From positions 1 through 64,000 of the forward strand of contig NZ_CP073584.1 in the NCBI RefSeq assembly GCF_018200035.1: a DNA stretch of 64,000 nucleotides. Direction: 5' to 3'. The position numbers and the translations under genes were made by a program. Under the pieces are notes generated by a model. It did no database searches. It was not told where the DNA came from and worked only from the letters and a program-made list of their open reading frames with translations. The DNA is from Sulfitobacter albidus (GTDB lineage: Bacteria; Pseudomonadota; Alphaproteobacteria; Rhodobacterales; Rhodobacteraceae). How positions within the stretch are numbered: position 1 is the stretch's first letter; each line of letters opens with the position of its first letter. This document shows positions 52,142 to 61,561 of this stretch, piece by piece.

Positions 52142-52720
52142 ATGAAACGGCTTATTTTGTCAGCATTCTTTGGTGTTTTAACGACGCTCAGTTCGCCCCA
52201 GAAGGCGCAGGCCTACGACATTGATTGTGCGATTATGCTCTGTATGGCGGGTGGATTTCCTCCGAGCGCTGTCTGTGCGCGGGCCTATCGGACAATGATC
52301 CGCCGCATTACGCCGTGGCCCAGCAGACCGCCTTTTGGGATTTGCACCTTCGCTGCAGTGCCCATCGAATTGGGTGGTCCGGGTGGAGAGGGCGAGGTTG
52401 ATACGAACCTGCCAGAATACGAATGGCTCAACCGTACTCATGTGATTTGGTTCACAGGTCGGTCCTACACGCCGCGTGACGATCCCAGGCAGTGGGATTG
52501 GAGTATTCGGTCTTGTGACCGCGAAAACAGAACTTGCCGATATATCGCGCGTGTCTACGGCTCGCGCATCCGTTGGCCGAGCTCATTTGTCTCCGAATGC
52601 GGGCAAACCATTCTACTGCCGGTTGGACGTGGGTTTGGGAACTTCTACTCACGCGACATCATGGTCGAATTTGGTGATTACGAAGGAAACATGGGGCATT
52701 CAGACTGGTTTTCCTACTGA
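52142..52720 (+). CDS. Secreted cysteine-rich protein, TrbM-like N-terminus
   Basis: A 192-aa protein with AAAGGAG before the ATG and signal peptide MKRLILSAFFGVLTTLSSPQKAQA. The mature start DIDCAIMLCMAGGFPPSAVCARAYRTMIRRI resembles the TrbM/KikA pattern (C...LCMAG...C...), known from conjugation systems; then FGICTF, RSCDRENRTC and SECGQT give further cysteines. Read divergently from the virB operon, so a transfer-related periplasmic role is plausible. Confidence 0.7.
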   Translation: MKRLILSAFFGVLTTLSSPQKAQAYDIDCAIMLCMAGGFPPSAVCARAYRTMIRRITPWPSRPPFGICTFAAVPIELGGPGGEGEVDTNLPEYEWLNRTHVIWFTGRSYTPRDDPRQWDWSIRSCDRENRTCRYIARVYGSRIRWPSSFVSECGQTILLPVGRGFGNFYSRDIMVEFGDYEGNMGHSDWFSY

Positions 52721-53280
52721 GCGGCTTCGAGAACGGGCTCAAGATCGCTCCATTTGACGCGGACAAAATCACCTTTGGTTTTAGGCAGCGATTGTCGGTC
52801 AACCAGCTTGGAAGAAACTTCGAAATTTTCATTGATGCGCACGACCAACAGTTTGTTGAAGTTTCCCGTGAGCTTAACTGTGACCTCATCTTTTTGCTTG
52901 AATGGGGTTATCGTCTTCACTTCGATAAAGTCATTCCCAAGCCTGCCATCAGATCCCTGTGCATAGGTCTTGTGGAGTTTGAGCCCATGGGTGATGGCCC
53001 CATAGAGTTCGCCAATATCGCCGTAAACGTTCAGATGCAGGCCGGTTTCCATATGATACCCTTCGGCAAGCGACAACAGCTCCTCGAAATATGGGATCAA
53101 AGATTTGCGTGCGTTCGGGTATTTCGCACCCCACTCTTTGAAACGAACTTGCTCTTCGATCTCAGACCAATGCACCCATTCGCCATCATCATAGAAAGCA
53201 CGGTCAGCCCAAATATCATCTTCCATGTGTATGGCCTCCGGTAATTCGTTTGCGTCGAATGAAGCATCACCGTTTGGCAT
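52714..53280 (-). CDS. PD-(D/E)XK-like protein (DUF6998-type)
   Basis: A 188-aa protein from the ATG at 53280, with AAAGGGG upstream. GDIGELYGAITHGLKLHKTYAQGSDGRLGNDFIEVKTITPFKQKDEVTVKL has the E...D...EVK arrangement of restriction-endonuclease-fold proteins. It lies 20 bases after the HTH gene and is read with it. The two may form a regulator/nuclease pair; a role against incoming DNA is inference. It overlaps the convergent 52142 gene by seven bases. Confidence 0.6.
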   Translation of the reverse strand: MPNGDASFDANELPEAIHMEDDIWADRAFYDDGEWVHWSEIEEQVRFKEWGAKYPNARKSLIPYFEELLSLAEGYHMETGLHLNVYGDIGELYGAITHGLKLHKTYAQGSDGRLGNDFIEVKTITPFKQKDEVTVKLTGNFNKLLVVRINENFEVSSKLVDRQSLPKTKGDFVRVKWSDLEPVLEAAQ

Positions 53281-53300
53281 TTTTGTGGCCGCCCCTTTGA

Positions 53301-53753
53301 TCAGGGGATCTGACAAGGTTCGAAAACAATGGCCGAAATTTTGACCTTCTTGGGGTCGACGAGCCATCGGCGCACGGTTGACCCGTCGTTCCAACGATAG
53401 TCGATCAATATGGGGACGAGGCCGTTGCTCTGGCGCTCAAAACCTTCTTGAAAAGGCGTAGCGAGCAACTTTAGGCCGATGCAACTTCCTGACTGGTCAG
53501 AAATCTCGTTGTTAGACTTTTTAGTCATCTGACCACTGCTGATCAGAACTGGCTCCGTCAATTCAGATGGATCGACATCAAGTGCCAATGCCAGCTTTTG
53601 CAAAGTTGACACCGACGTGAAATATTCTGAGCGTTCAAGCCGGCCAACATAGCCCCGTTCAAGCCCCGCAGCGAAAGAAAGAGCCTCTTGGCTAAGGGAA
53701 CGAAGCCGCCTTAGTTTTCTGATATTTGTACCAATGCGATCTCGTAAATCCAT
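53301..53753 (-). CDS. XRE-family HTH regulator
   Basis: A 150-aa protein. The XRE helix-turn-helix spans about 5-62: IGTNIRKLRRLRSLSQEALSFAAGLERGYVGRLERSEYFTSVSTLQKLALALDVDPSEL. The C-terminal 70 residues (GLVPILIDYRWNDGSTVRRWLVDPKKVKISAIVF) are unassigned. It is the first gene of a pair with the nuclease-like gene, comparable to the controller proteins of restriction-modification units, but no methylase is adjacent. Confidence 0.8.
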   Translation of the reverse strand: MDLRDRIGTNIRKLRRLRSLSQEALSFAAGLERGYVGRLERSEYFTSVSTLQKLALALDVDPSELTEPVLISSGQMTKKSNNEISDQSGSCIGLKLLATPFQEGFERQSNGLVPILIDYRWNDGSTVRRWLVDPKKVKISAIVFEPCQIP

Positions 53754-53871
53754 GCGAGATCAATGGCTTGATTTTGGCAAATAGTGCGACGGAGTATACT
53801 ACAGATTCTGTTGTTTCGGCGTTTCGTGCGGCGCGTCATGAGAAAACCGCTCACACCCAAGTGGAGATTTG

Positions 53872-53888
53872 CTTGCAATATATGCAAG
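53872..53888. promoter_or_regulatory. hicAB operator palindrome CTTGCA-ATATA-TGCAAG
   Basis: A perfect 6-base inverted repeat around ATATA, ending 18 bases before the hicA ATG and next to TATATAA (53895-53901). HicB antitoxins commonly bind such palindromes at their promoter. Confidence 0.6.
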
Positions 53889-53906
53889 CATGGTCTATAT
53901 AAGCCC

Positions 53907-54161
53907 ATGAATAGTAAACACCGCAAGATTCTGGCCGTTGTCTTTACCGACCCAGTGTCGGGAACGGTCGAATGGTCAGCTGTTGAGCGATTGCTTGTCG
54001 CAGCTGGCGCGCAGGTCATCGAAGGTCGCGGTTCACGAGTGCGGTTCGAAAAGGACGGCGAGGTCGAGACGTTTCATCGTCCGCATCCCGCCAAGGAAGC
54101 CAAACGCTATCAGGTGCGCGCCGCCCGCGCATTCCTGGAACGGATCGGAGTAACGCCATGA
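53907..54161 (+). CDS. hicA: HicA toxin (mRNA interferase)
   Basis: An 84-aa protein from the ATG at 53907 (MNSKHRKILAVVF). The dsRBD-like HicA fold is visible as WSAVERLLVAAGAQVIEGRGSRVRFEKDGEVETFHRPHPAKEAKRYQVRAARAFLERIGV, with the catalytic His region FHRPHP. It overlaps hicB by ATGA. It cleaves mRNA when free of HicB. Confidence 0.92.
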   Translation: MNSKHRKILAVVFTDPVSGTVEWSAVERLLVAAGAQVIEGRGSRVRFEKDGEVETFHRPHPAKEAKRYQVRAARAFLERIGVTP

Positions 54162-54490
54162 CAAATACAATGACCCACAAAGGCTACTCAGCTCGCATCG
54201 AATATGATGATGAAGACGGCATTTTCACGGGCCGCCTCGCCGGTATCAGCGATGGTATCGGCTTTCATGCTGACACGGTTGAGGCTTTGCGGGATGCCTT
54301 TCATGAGGCAGTCGAAGACTACATTGAAACCTGCGCAAAGGTTGGCAAGGAGCCGCAAAAAGCATTCTCTGGTCAAGTGATGTTCCGCGTCGATCCTGAG
54401 GTGCACCGTAAGGCGGCACTCGCGGCAGAGCTGTCTGGCAAAAGCCTGAACCAATGGGCCGAAGAAGTTCTTGATCGCGCGGCGGGGTAG
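54158..54490 (+). CDS. hicB: HicB antitoxin
   Basis: A 110-aa protein. The N-terminal HicB fold is YSARIEYDDEDGIFTGRLAGISDGIGFHADTVEALRDAFHEAVEDYIETCAKVGKEP, and the C-terminal ribbon-helix-helix is MFRVDPEVHRKAALAAELSGKSLNQWAEEVLDRA. It neutralises HicA and should repress through the upstream palindrome. Gene order toxin first is normal for hicAB. Confidence 0.93.
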   Translation: MTNTMTHKGYSARIEYDDEDGIFTGRLAGISDGIGFHADTVEALRDAFHEAVEDYIETCAKVGKEPQKAFSGQVMFRVDPEVHRKAALAAELSGKSLNQWAEEVLDRAAG

Positions 54491-54635
54491 AAAGGTAACA
54501 AGCCCGCCTTGCTGTTTTCAATCTTTGAAGGAACTGCCTTTTGTGAACCCCTGAGACAGTTTCGGGCGCTGCGCTGCGGCTTCACCAGACTAACCATCGG
54601 CGATAGGTTATCCCGTACTCGGCCGAAAAGATCGC

Positions 54636-56231
54636 TTGGAGCGCGTAAAATTGGATCATGGAAACCAGAAAAGACCTCCGCTATCAGCACGGGCGGCAAG
54701 CACGACTGGGCGTTCGGCGCTGTTTTTGGCTAAGGTCGCTGGGAAAGCTGTTTGGGCAATCGCCAAGCCTGTGGGGCGGCAGACAGGCAAACTCGCCGCA
54801 AAAGGGGGTAAGGCGGTCAAAGATCACGCGGCTGTTAAATTCGCGGAATTTGAACTGAGGCATACCAAATATACGCCGGAGAACTTCTTTGAAAAAGGAG
54901 CGATCTTGCTAGAAGATCTCGTCGATGCGCTATTGATTGAAAAACGCGGCACGTCGGCAAGGATAGTTACAGCGCTTTCTGGGAAATTGGCTGCGGCAGG
55001 TACGACAGCAAGTCTATTTTCCATCGCATCTATTCTCGGAACGGCCAGTACGGGAACGGCCATCTCTTCACTTTCAGGCGCGGCATTCAATAGTGCCGCG
55101 TTGGCCTGGATTGGTGGAAGCGTTGTAACTGGCGGATGGATCGTCTTGGGCGTAGCCGCGGCTGGAGGAGCGGTTGCATATTTCGGGTCTCGCAAGCTTG
55201 TTGGGAAATGGACCGGTAAAAGGCGCAAGAAGAAGTCCTTGGACCCGCAGGAAATGCGGTTTGTCGAAACATGTTTGATGTTGGCAACGGCTTTTCGTGA
55301 ACGGGCCAATCAAAACGCCGTTTTGGACCCTCTCACTGCTGAAACCCTGCATCAGAACTTAAAACACGACCTCCTCGAACAGTTGGATTTCTGCATCGCC
55401 AAAGTCAGCGACTGGCCAGAACTTCCGTTGTTGCGGCTTGAAGATTGCAAGGTAGATCTGGTCGAATTATTCGACTCCTTACCAACGGCTCAAATTCACA
55501 AACCATCAGTCGGAAGAAAACCCACAGCCGCTGCCCCTATCGTTACAGGTGTCGTATCCGCCACGATATTGAAATTGATGTCGGACACTTTGCCTTCATT
55601 TACGGAAGATGAGGAACTGGTTCTTCAGGCGCTCCGGCGGTCGAACAACAGCCTTGCAGATGCCAGTGAACTTGGACTGTCAGAATACGTGCAATCGCTA
55701 TCCGTTGAGCAAATTGCCGGGCTCAAAAATAATGTAAAGGGAATCTACCATGAACTCGCGTTTCAGCGGCAAGAGAACCTGGATGGAGACGAGTACATCG
55801 TAGAGCTTTTCGGCGACACGAACCATGCTGGCGCAGATGTCCGGATTATCAATGTTGAAACCGGCGACGTTTCCGAGGTTCAACTCAAGGCGACAAATTA
55901 CGCGTCTTATGTACGTGAACACAACGAAAAATACGAAAACATCGACGTGCTCGTGACCAGTGAGATCGCCGGCTCTTCGCCAGATTGGTCTTCCTCTGAT
56001 TTCAGCAATGCTGACCTTACAGCTGATACGTCCTCGGCGTTACACAAGCTCGGACACGGGGCCGACGCTGACATTGTTAACAGTATGGGCGTCGCTGCGA
56101 TGGTGACACTTGCGGCCAATGCCAAGTCCATGCTGAAGGGTGACGCTCTTTCAACTCAAGCGAAACAAAAAATCATTCAGGACGGAGTGGTGGCTGCAAG
56201 CGTTGCTGGAATGGTGCAGCTTATTATCTAG
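54636..56231 (+). CDS. Membrane protein with C-terminal PD-(D/E)XK-like domain
   Basis: The frame opens at a TTG (54636) with no good ribosome site, so the start is uncertain. A hydrophobic region at about 115-185 (LFSIASILGTASTGTAISSLSG, ALAWIGGSVVTGGWIVLGVAAAGGAVAYFG) suggests two to three membrane passes, followed by a basic patch (KRRKKK). The C-terminal part KGIYHELAFQRQENLDGDEY, ADVRIINVETGDVSEVQLKAT has E...D...ExQxK spacing of a nuclease fold. One surplus T in the TTTTT at about 54725 would join it to an upstream frame (GGKHDWAFGAV), but I cannot support that further. Possibly a defence effector. Confidence 0.6.
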   Translation: MERVKLDHGNQKRPPLSARAASTTGRSALFLAKVAGKAVWAIAKPVGRQTGKLAAKGGKAVKDHAAVKFAEFELRHTKYTPENFFEKGAILLEDLVDALLIEKRGTSARIVTALSGKLAAAGTTASLFSIASILGTASTGTAISSLSGAAFNSAALAWIGGSVVTGGWIVLGVAAAGGAVAYFGSRKLVGKWTGKRRKKKSLDPQEMRFVETCLMLATAFRERANQNAVLDPLTAETLHQNLKHDLLEQLDFCIAKVSDWPELPLLRLEDCKVDLVELFDSLPTAQIHKPSVGRKPTAAAPIVTGVVSATILKLMSDTLPSFTEDEELVLQALRRSNNSLADASELGLSEYVQSLSVEQIAGLKNNVKGIYHELAFQRQENLDGDEYIVELFGDTNHAGADVRIINVETGDVSEVQLKATNYASYVREHNEKYENIDVLVTSEIAGSSPDWSSSDFSNADLTADTSSALHKLGHGADADIVNSMGVAAMVTLAANAKSMLKGDALSTQAKQKIIQDGVVAASVAGMVQLII

Positions 56232-56363
56232 CAGAAAAAATGCTCTGCTGAATTTGCGATGCAATAGGAACTTTCCGCCCTCGCTGTTGATCGGTGATGC
56301 CGCGATGCCCAGCTTGCGGTCAGTGGGGCAGCCGCAGCACGATGGCGCCATGTCTGCTTAGTT

Positions 56364-56696
56364 TTAGTTATCCAGCGGAAGTTTCACAGTATCGCCCTCA
56401 ATCACGGGAAAGGAAACTTTGGCGAAACCGCAGTCTGTCAGAAAAGACACGATTCCCGTCACAGTCTTGAACTCACGAACGGAAATTTGACCTGCCAACC
56501 TCGAACGCGCCGTGACCAACATTTGCGTCGTCCCATCGGAATGCTCTGCGTGCATCGTCCAAAGTCCTGACCATGACGCAGCTTTGCGCGTTGGTGCTAA
56601 ATTGCATGTGATGATGAGCTTTGAACCCGTTTCAAGACGCTGTTTCAACGCAATCTCGGTTAAGACATTGGGTGTTGCAGGCTGGCCTAATGGCAA
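56364..56696 (-). CDS. Hypothetical 110-aa protein
   Basis: Starts TTG (MPLGQPATPNVLTEIALKQRL) and reads through KLIITCNLAPTRKAASWSGLWTMHAEHSDGTTQMLVTARSRLAGQISVREFKTVTGIVSFLTDCGF, a balanced composition that looks coding. No domain recognised and the ribosome site is weak. Opposite strand to its neighbours. Moderately likely to be a gene. Confidence 0.5.
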   Translation of the reverse strand: MPLGQPATPNVLTEIALKQRLETGSKLIITCNLAPTRKAASWSGLWTMHAEHSDGTTQMLVTARSRLAGQISVREFKTVTGIVSFLTDCGFAKVSFPVIEGDTVKLPLDN

Positions 56697-57024
56697 AATT
56701 CAATCCATTCCTATTCGGGCAATAATGCTTTATTGTATCAACGCGGATCCCGAAAACAAGCTACAAAGTGGGCTGTCTGCCCCACGCCGGTGGCGCTCCC
56801 CCAAGACATTTCGAGGAGGATGAAGTTTGGCGTCTTATCCTTCTGCGTCGCCTACGCGGCGAAGGTGTAAGGAGAGCCCTTCGCGGAGGGTCGCTGTGAC
56901 TTTGATACTGCGGCGGGAAGCGAGACGGGATATCACATAACCATCGCAGGACTACCTTATGAAAGACACAAATCCAGTGTGGGAGGAAGCAGGCGTTTAA
57001 GAAGCAAATTTGCGAGAGGCAGCG
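56697..57024. other. Intergenic region upstream of the DUF559 gene
   Basis: About 330 bases with no supported gene. A stretch near 56820-56890 reads as an Arg/Leu-rich tail (EVWRLILLRRLRGEGV) and may be a relic of a lost gene. Confidence 0.35.
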
Positions 57025-57903
57025 ATGATTTCATTGGCGATTATTGGGTTTCAGGTAGTCATCGCGCTGTCACTGGTCGTTACGCGGATATTTGGATCAG
57101 CGTTTAACAAGCCGGATTGGCTGTTCTGGGTAGCTTTTGGCTGGACCGCATTCACCTTTGCTTTTGTGTTCGCATCTCCATTAATCATCCTGCAACTTGT
57201 GGTCATTTGGGGTGTCACAGCATGGATTCGGCCTAAGGATGAGGTCGTGCCAAGGCAACCAAGTAAGCTTGAGAGGCTGACGGAAGAAGATGAGAACTGG
57301 CTCCGCGTTTTTCAGAGCCTTTGTGAGTCACCCGCTGAAACCGCGTTTCTCGATGCAATGGTCTCTGCGTTTGACCTCAAGCCAGACAATGGCCGTTTGT
57401 CGGGGAGTGGTCTGATATTGCAGATGCAGGTTCCTGTGGTGAACTATCGGGTCGACTTTCTCATTGATGAAAAGCTGGTCGTCGAGGTGGATGGCGCGCG
57501 CTGGCATTCGTCACCTGAAGCTGTCGAGCGTGATGCCGCACGAGATAAAACACTATCTGCCAAAGGCTTCGAGATTTTGCGCATCCCCGCGAAAACCACT
57601 CTCTACAATCCGACTGAAGCAATCGAGCTGGTTCGCAAAACACGCACCCAATGGCTGGCCCGAAAGGCGCAGGTAAGGGCGTCAGATGTGGGTGAGGCTC
57701 GTCAGCTTGGTGAAACACAAAACAATATCAGAGAGCGGGTAAAACAATTTAATGACCGCTTACAGCAGGAACTGGATGAAAGCCTTGAACGATCCAACCA
57801 GCGAGCCGAAGAACAAGAAAGGCGCTTGCAAGCAGAACTTGATGCCAACCCGAAACTAAAAGAACGATACGACAAAGTCGTCGCAGAATGGGATAAATAC
57901 TGA
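57025..57903 (+). CDS. Membrane-anchored DUF559/Vsr-like nuclease
   Basis: A 292-aa protein from the ATG at 57025 with GAGAGGC upstream. Two to three N-terminal membrane segments ([59 protein letters not shown]) are followed by a DUF559-type PD-(D/E)XK core at about 105-215: [53 protein letters not shown] (catalytic D...E-x-D). The last 70 residues are a charged coiled coil. It is followed after two bases by a small membrane protein. Role unknown; architecture suggests action at the membrane on DNA or RNA. Confidence 0.72.
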   Translation: MISLAIIGFQVVIALSLVVTRIFGSAFNKPDWLFWVAFGWTAFTFAFVFASPLIILQLVVIWGVTAWIRPKDEVVPRQPSKLERLTEEDENWLRVFQSLCESPAETAFLDAMVSAFDLKPDNGRLSGSGLILQMQVPVVNYRVDFLIDEKLVVEVDGARWHSSPEAVERDAARDKTLSAKGFEILRIPAKTTLYNPTEAIELVRKTRTQWLARKAQVRASDVGEARQLGETQNNIRERVKQFNDRLQQELDESLERSNQRAEEQERRLQAELDANPKLKERYDKVVAEWDKY

Positions 57904-57905
57904 TC

Positions 57906-58142
57906 ATGAAAACACTCAAATGGCTTTGGATTGCCGCCCTTCTAACAATCGGCTTCAAGCTATATAATTTGGTTATGGCCGGACCGCGCGGCTCTAATCC
58001 GGATGATATGCAGTCGTTCGTGGGTATGGTTTTGACCTTTGCTTTGCTGAGTGCGGTCCTGATCGTGTTATGGGCAACTGGTCGCGCAAAAGCCGCTCTG
58101 GCACGAAGAATCGAGCGAGCAAAAGGAACAGCCAAGTTATGA
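57906..58142 (+). CDS. Small two-TM membrane protein (78 aa)
   Basis: MKTLKWLWIAALLTIGFKLYNLVM is the first and MVLTFALLSAVLIVLWATGRA the second hydrophobic segment, with a basic C-terminal tail. It starts two bases after the stop of the DUF559 gene and is very likely cotranscribed with it. No family recognised. Confidence 0.62.
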   Translation: MKTLKWLWIAALLTIGFKLYNLVMAGPRGSNPDDMQSFVGMVLTFALLSAVLIVLWATGRAKAALARRIERAKGTAKL

Positions 58143-58325
58143 TTTTCAGGTTGAGACCCCACACCACTGTCGCTGAGGTCTGCCTTTGATGCGGATGCAG
58201 CGAAATTCCGCATTGTGTAATTTCATGCGCTGTGCAGGGAAGGGCAGATTGTTCCAAATCGGCGTTGGTGAGAAATTAAGGGAGGGGGCTGGCATTCGAG
58301 TTGCTTGTTGATCTAAATTTCCCTC

Positions 58326-59678
58326 ATGGCTTCGAAAACAACATTGAATGCAAAGAACCTTGCCGCCCTCGGCACAGATCGATTGGCTGATCTCGTTCTT
58401 GATTTAGCGAAGGGCAATGCAGGGGCCAAGCGGCGCCTTAGACTCGAGCTTGCCGGCGAAGCTGGCTCAGGCGATGTGGCGCGTGAGATCCGCAAGCGGC
58501 TGACAACAATTGCACGATCCTGGTCGTTTATTGACTGGCAGGGGCGCAATGCTTTCGCGGCCGATCTGGATATGCAGAGACGCGCTATCGTCTCGCAAGT
58601 TGGACCGGTCGACCCAGCTGCGGCTTTTGATCTGATCTGGCGGTTCGTGGCACTTGCGAATGGCGTTTACGAGCGTTGCGATGACAGCACAGGACGGGTC
58701 CAGTCAGTGTTTCAGGCAGCCTGCGACGACCTGATGGATCTGGCTGAGGCAGCCAAACCGGACCCGCTCGGGTTGGCAGATCAGTTGCTGGAGGCCCTGA
58801 TTGATGATGACTATGGGCACTATCCAACTTTGATATCTGGCCTTGCTCCCAACCTTGGTTCTGAGGGTTTACAGCACCTCAAGGCGGGGATCACCGCTTC
58901 GGAATTCGATTTGTCAGACAACTACGCGCTGCGCATGGCGCTCGAACAGATTGCGGATGTCGAGGGCGATGCAGATGCCTACATTGCTCAACAAAGTGAT
59001 CTGGCTCGAAAGGCACCACAGATTGCCGCAGAAATTGCGTGCCGTCTTCTCGAAGCAGGGCGGATTGAGGACGCATGGGTCGCCATAAATGCGCCAGACG
59101 AGAAAGATCGCGGATGGATACCCTATGAATGGGAAGCGACACGGATCAGTGTGATGCAAGCGATGGGGCAACCCCAAGCGGCACGGGACTTTATGTGGAC
59201 GTGTTATGCTCGCAGCCTCAATCCAGACCATCTGCGTGCTTGGCTTGGCGGGCTACCAGATTTCGAAGATGTTGAAGCGGAGACCCGCGCCATGGAACAC
59301 GCGCTAGGTTTTGAGAATTTCACGACAGCACTCCATTTTCTGATGACCTGGCCCGCGATTGAGCAGGCCGCAGTTCTGATCACAAATCGTGCCGCCGAAA
59401 TTGACGGACATCATTATGAGCTTTTGGGGCCGGCGTCTGATGCCCTCGAAGATCGCTATCCACTGGCCGCCACACTTTTGAAACGCGGCATGATTGATTT
59501 TTCGCTACAGAATTCGCGGGTCAAACGTTATCGCCATGCAGCGCGCCACCTGCGCGAATGCAAGAACCTCGCGGCTAGAATTGACGACTTTGCACAATTC
59601 GAGACGCATGAGGCTTATCTCGATGGCTTGAAACAGTCCCATGGGAAGAAGACGTCATTTTGGGGGGCGGGCGCTTAG
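58326..59678 (+). CDS. DUF6880-like helical-repeat protein
   Basis: A 450-aa mostly helical protein. It begins MASKTTLNAKNLAALGTDRLADLVLDLAKGNAGAKRRLRLELAG, a pattern I associate with DUF6880 proteins, and the rest reads as TPR/HEAT-like repeats (EIACRLLEAGRIEDAWVAINAPDEK). GGGTAGATC-like sites upstream are weak. It converges on the dnd-linked genes. Function unknown. Confidence 0.65.
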   Translation: MASKTTLNAKNLAALGTDRLADLVLDLAKGNAGAKRRLRLELAGEAGSGDVAREIRKRLTTIARSWSFIDWQGRNAFAADLDMQRRAIVSQVGPVDPAAAFDLIWRFVALANGVYERCDDSTGRVQSVFQAACDDLMDLAEAAKPDPLGLADQLLEALIDDDYGHYPTLISGLAPNLGSEGLQHLKAGITASEFDLSDNYALRMALEQIADVEGDADAYIAQQSDLARKAPQIAAEIACRLLEAGRIEDAWVAINAPDEKDRGWIPYEWEATRISVMQAMGQPQAARDFMWTCYARSLNPDHLRAWLGGLPDFEDVEAETRAMEHALGFENFTTALHFLMTWPAIEQAAVLITNRAAEIDGHHYELLGPASDALEDRYPLAATLLKRGMIDFSLQNSRVKRYRHAARHLRECKNLAARIDDFAQFETHEAYLDGLKQSHGKKTSFWGAGA

Positions 59679-59789
59679 TGTTCGGCTCGCAAAATTGAAC
59701 GGAGTAGATCTCGTGTTCATTATTTGTTCTTTAACGCATAATGAAGTTTATGTTAAATTTTTGAGGTCTGGTCAGGTATGCAGATAGTT

Positions 59790-61019
59790 TCAAATTCCTA
59801 TAGCGTTCTCAATTGCTTTGCGGATGAAGGTGCGACCAGAGCCTGAGGCATTTTGGAATTCAGTTGAGGAGAAATCGATCTCTTTGGCTGGTGTCAGAAT
59901 TTTTTCGAAATAGCCAGAGCTTATGTTCCTCTCTTCAAACGCATCCGATGCTAGTTTTCGCAATATATCGAAAATGGCTTGCACACCTATGGTCCGAAAG
60001 ATGTAAGAACCCTCGTTCGCGTTTTCCCAAAAAACATTATCTGCCGCTTTTAGATAGTTTAGCACCATCTTGAAGATCACAGCGTCGTTGCCTTCGATGT
60101 AAGCGCTTCTCAGGGGAGATTTGTCCTTGGGGCCTTCCAAAAGCACATCTCTGGTATGAGCGTCGCCTTCACGCATTAGATTGGCGTCTCGCTTTGGGTT
60201 ACTCGAATAAAGTCTCATAATTCCGTCAACCGCAACGGCAGTCGAAATGCGCCATGTGGCTTCAGCGGCAATCTTCTCTAACTTAGAGTCTCGCTTTGGC
60301 GCGACCATGATACGGCCTCGCAAGGGTGAGTCCGTATCCGTTGCTAGCTTTCGGGCGAAAAAGACGGCCAATTTGTCTGGAGTCCAATACTCTTCTTGCT
60401 CGTCGGAAACGTTATATCCAAATAGTTCAAACGTTAGACTGCGATCTACTCGCTTCTGTGTGGAGTTAATCGTCGCAAAGATTTGGGCTTGCAGCGCTTT
60501 GGGAAGGTCGATGAAGACGGAACAAATCAGGTTCATGCTCTGCAAAGCTTCCGGATTAGCTTTTGCAAATGAGAACAACCTGTGCTGACCATCAATCACT
60601 GCTGCAAGCTTTGCTTCCGATGGGATCGTTAGTTTGTGACAACCGTCATCTGACATCTGAACGCTCCATGCACTGGATACAGCGTTGCCCTGCTCTCCTT
60701 CCTCTGCCGCGATATCTTCATTTTCGGTTTGGTCAAATCCGGTCTCTCGGTCGTAGTTCGCAGCGACGATGATTGAGTTTGGAAAGGCTGCATCGACACG
60801 ATTAATGTAAGCAGCGATTTCAGATAGGCGCTTGTCTTGTATTACCCGTTGTGTGCCTTCGAGCGAATAACCCACTCCGTCTGCATTGAGAGATGCGCTC
60901 ATCCTGTCGCTTGCGCAGACGCGAAGCAAAAGCTCGGCTGGAAGTACAGCAACATAAAAACTGCCGAGACGCTGATCGACCCGCAAGGCGGGTATTGTAA
61001 CAGGGAATTGAATGTCCAT
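59790..61019 (-). CDS. DGQHR-domain protein, last gene of the dnd-linked unit
   Basis: A 409-aa protein. The DGQHR core is KLAAVIDGQHRLFSFAKANPE near 137-157, followed by FIDLPKALQAQIFATINSTQKRVDRSLTFELFGY. It belongs to the DndB-like superfamily but is clearly different from dndB at 1098. Its ATG overlaps the stop of the membrane-protein gene (TAATG). DGQHR proteins occur in phosphorothioation and other defence loci; with the four-TM protein it may replace DndFGH as restriction arm, which is inference. Confidence 0.8.
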   Translation of the reverse strand: MDIQFPVTIPALRVDQRLGSFYVAVLPAELLLRVCASDRMSASLNADGVGYSLEGTQRVIQDKRLSEIAAYINRVDAAFPNSIIVAANYDRETGFDQTENEDIAAEEGEQGNAVSSAWSVQMSDDGCHKLTIPSEAKLAAVIDGQHRLFSFAKANPEALQSMNLICSVFIDLPKALQAQIFATINSTQKRVDRSLTFELFGYNVSDEQEEYWTPDKLAVFFARKLATDTDSPLRGRIMVAPKRDSKLEKIAAEATWRISTAVAVDGIMRLYSSNPKRDANLMREGDAHTRDVLLEGPKDKSPLRSAYIEGNDAVIFKMVLNYLKAADNVFWENANEGSYIFRTIGVQAIFDILRKLASDAFEERNISSGYFEKILTPAKEIDFSSTEFQNASGSGRTFIRKAIENAIGI

Positions 61020-61561
61020 TAATCTACCTTAAATTCGCTCAGGTTGCCCTTTACTGCACGTGCTGTGTTTCCTCCCGCAGCGGCATCGATGGGAGCATTT
61101 TGATAGGTTAGTTCGTCCCCGTTCGTGAACCACCAAAACCAAACTGCAAAAATTCCAAACCAGATTGCTGCCGCAAGGGACCAGGTAGGATGAACCGGAT
61201 AAAAAACTGTGATAAGAACTACGCCAAAAAACGAGACAAAGCAGGCAAGTAGAGAGAAAGAAACCAAAATTTTATCTGAATTTCCGGTTGAACTCAAAAT
61301 TAGCTGGAGCGAAGCAGAACCGATCAAGGCTGGGAAGAATGTGGACAACGCGGTGAGCAATCCTGAATTATCCGTGGCTTGTCCCAGCTGACCCTTAATT
61401 ACTTCAACCCAGATGCCGAGGCCACCCAAACATATGATTGCCAGAACAACGTAGAATACAAAGGGTACGTTTTTGAACGGTTGCCATGAACGGCGCCAGA
61501 TTTCGCGACCTAGATACTGCCAATCACCCAGTTGGTCGGGGTTCGTGTCTTTGCTACTCAA
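61019..61561 (-). CDS. Four-TM membrane protein linked to the dnd operon
   Basis: A 180-aa protein starting TTG with strong GAGAGGAAGG upstream. Hydrophobic segments lie near 27-50 (VPFVFYVVLAIICLGGLGIWVEVI), 67-89, 98-121 and 126-146. Both ends are hydrophilic. I recognise no family. It is 123 bases after the dndE-like gene and overlaps the DGQHR gene, so the pair is coupled. A membrane protein in this place could be an abortive effector. Confidence 0.68.
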   Translation of the reverse strand: MSSKDTNPDQLGDWQYLGREIWRRSWQPFKNVPFVFYVVLAIICLGGLGIWVEVIKGQLGQATDNSGLLTALSTFFPALIGSASLQLILSSTGNSDKILVSFSLLACFVSFFGVVLITVFYPVHPTWSLAAAIWFGIFAVWFWWFTNGDELTYQNAPIDAAAGGNTARAVKGNLSEFKVD

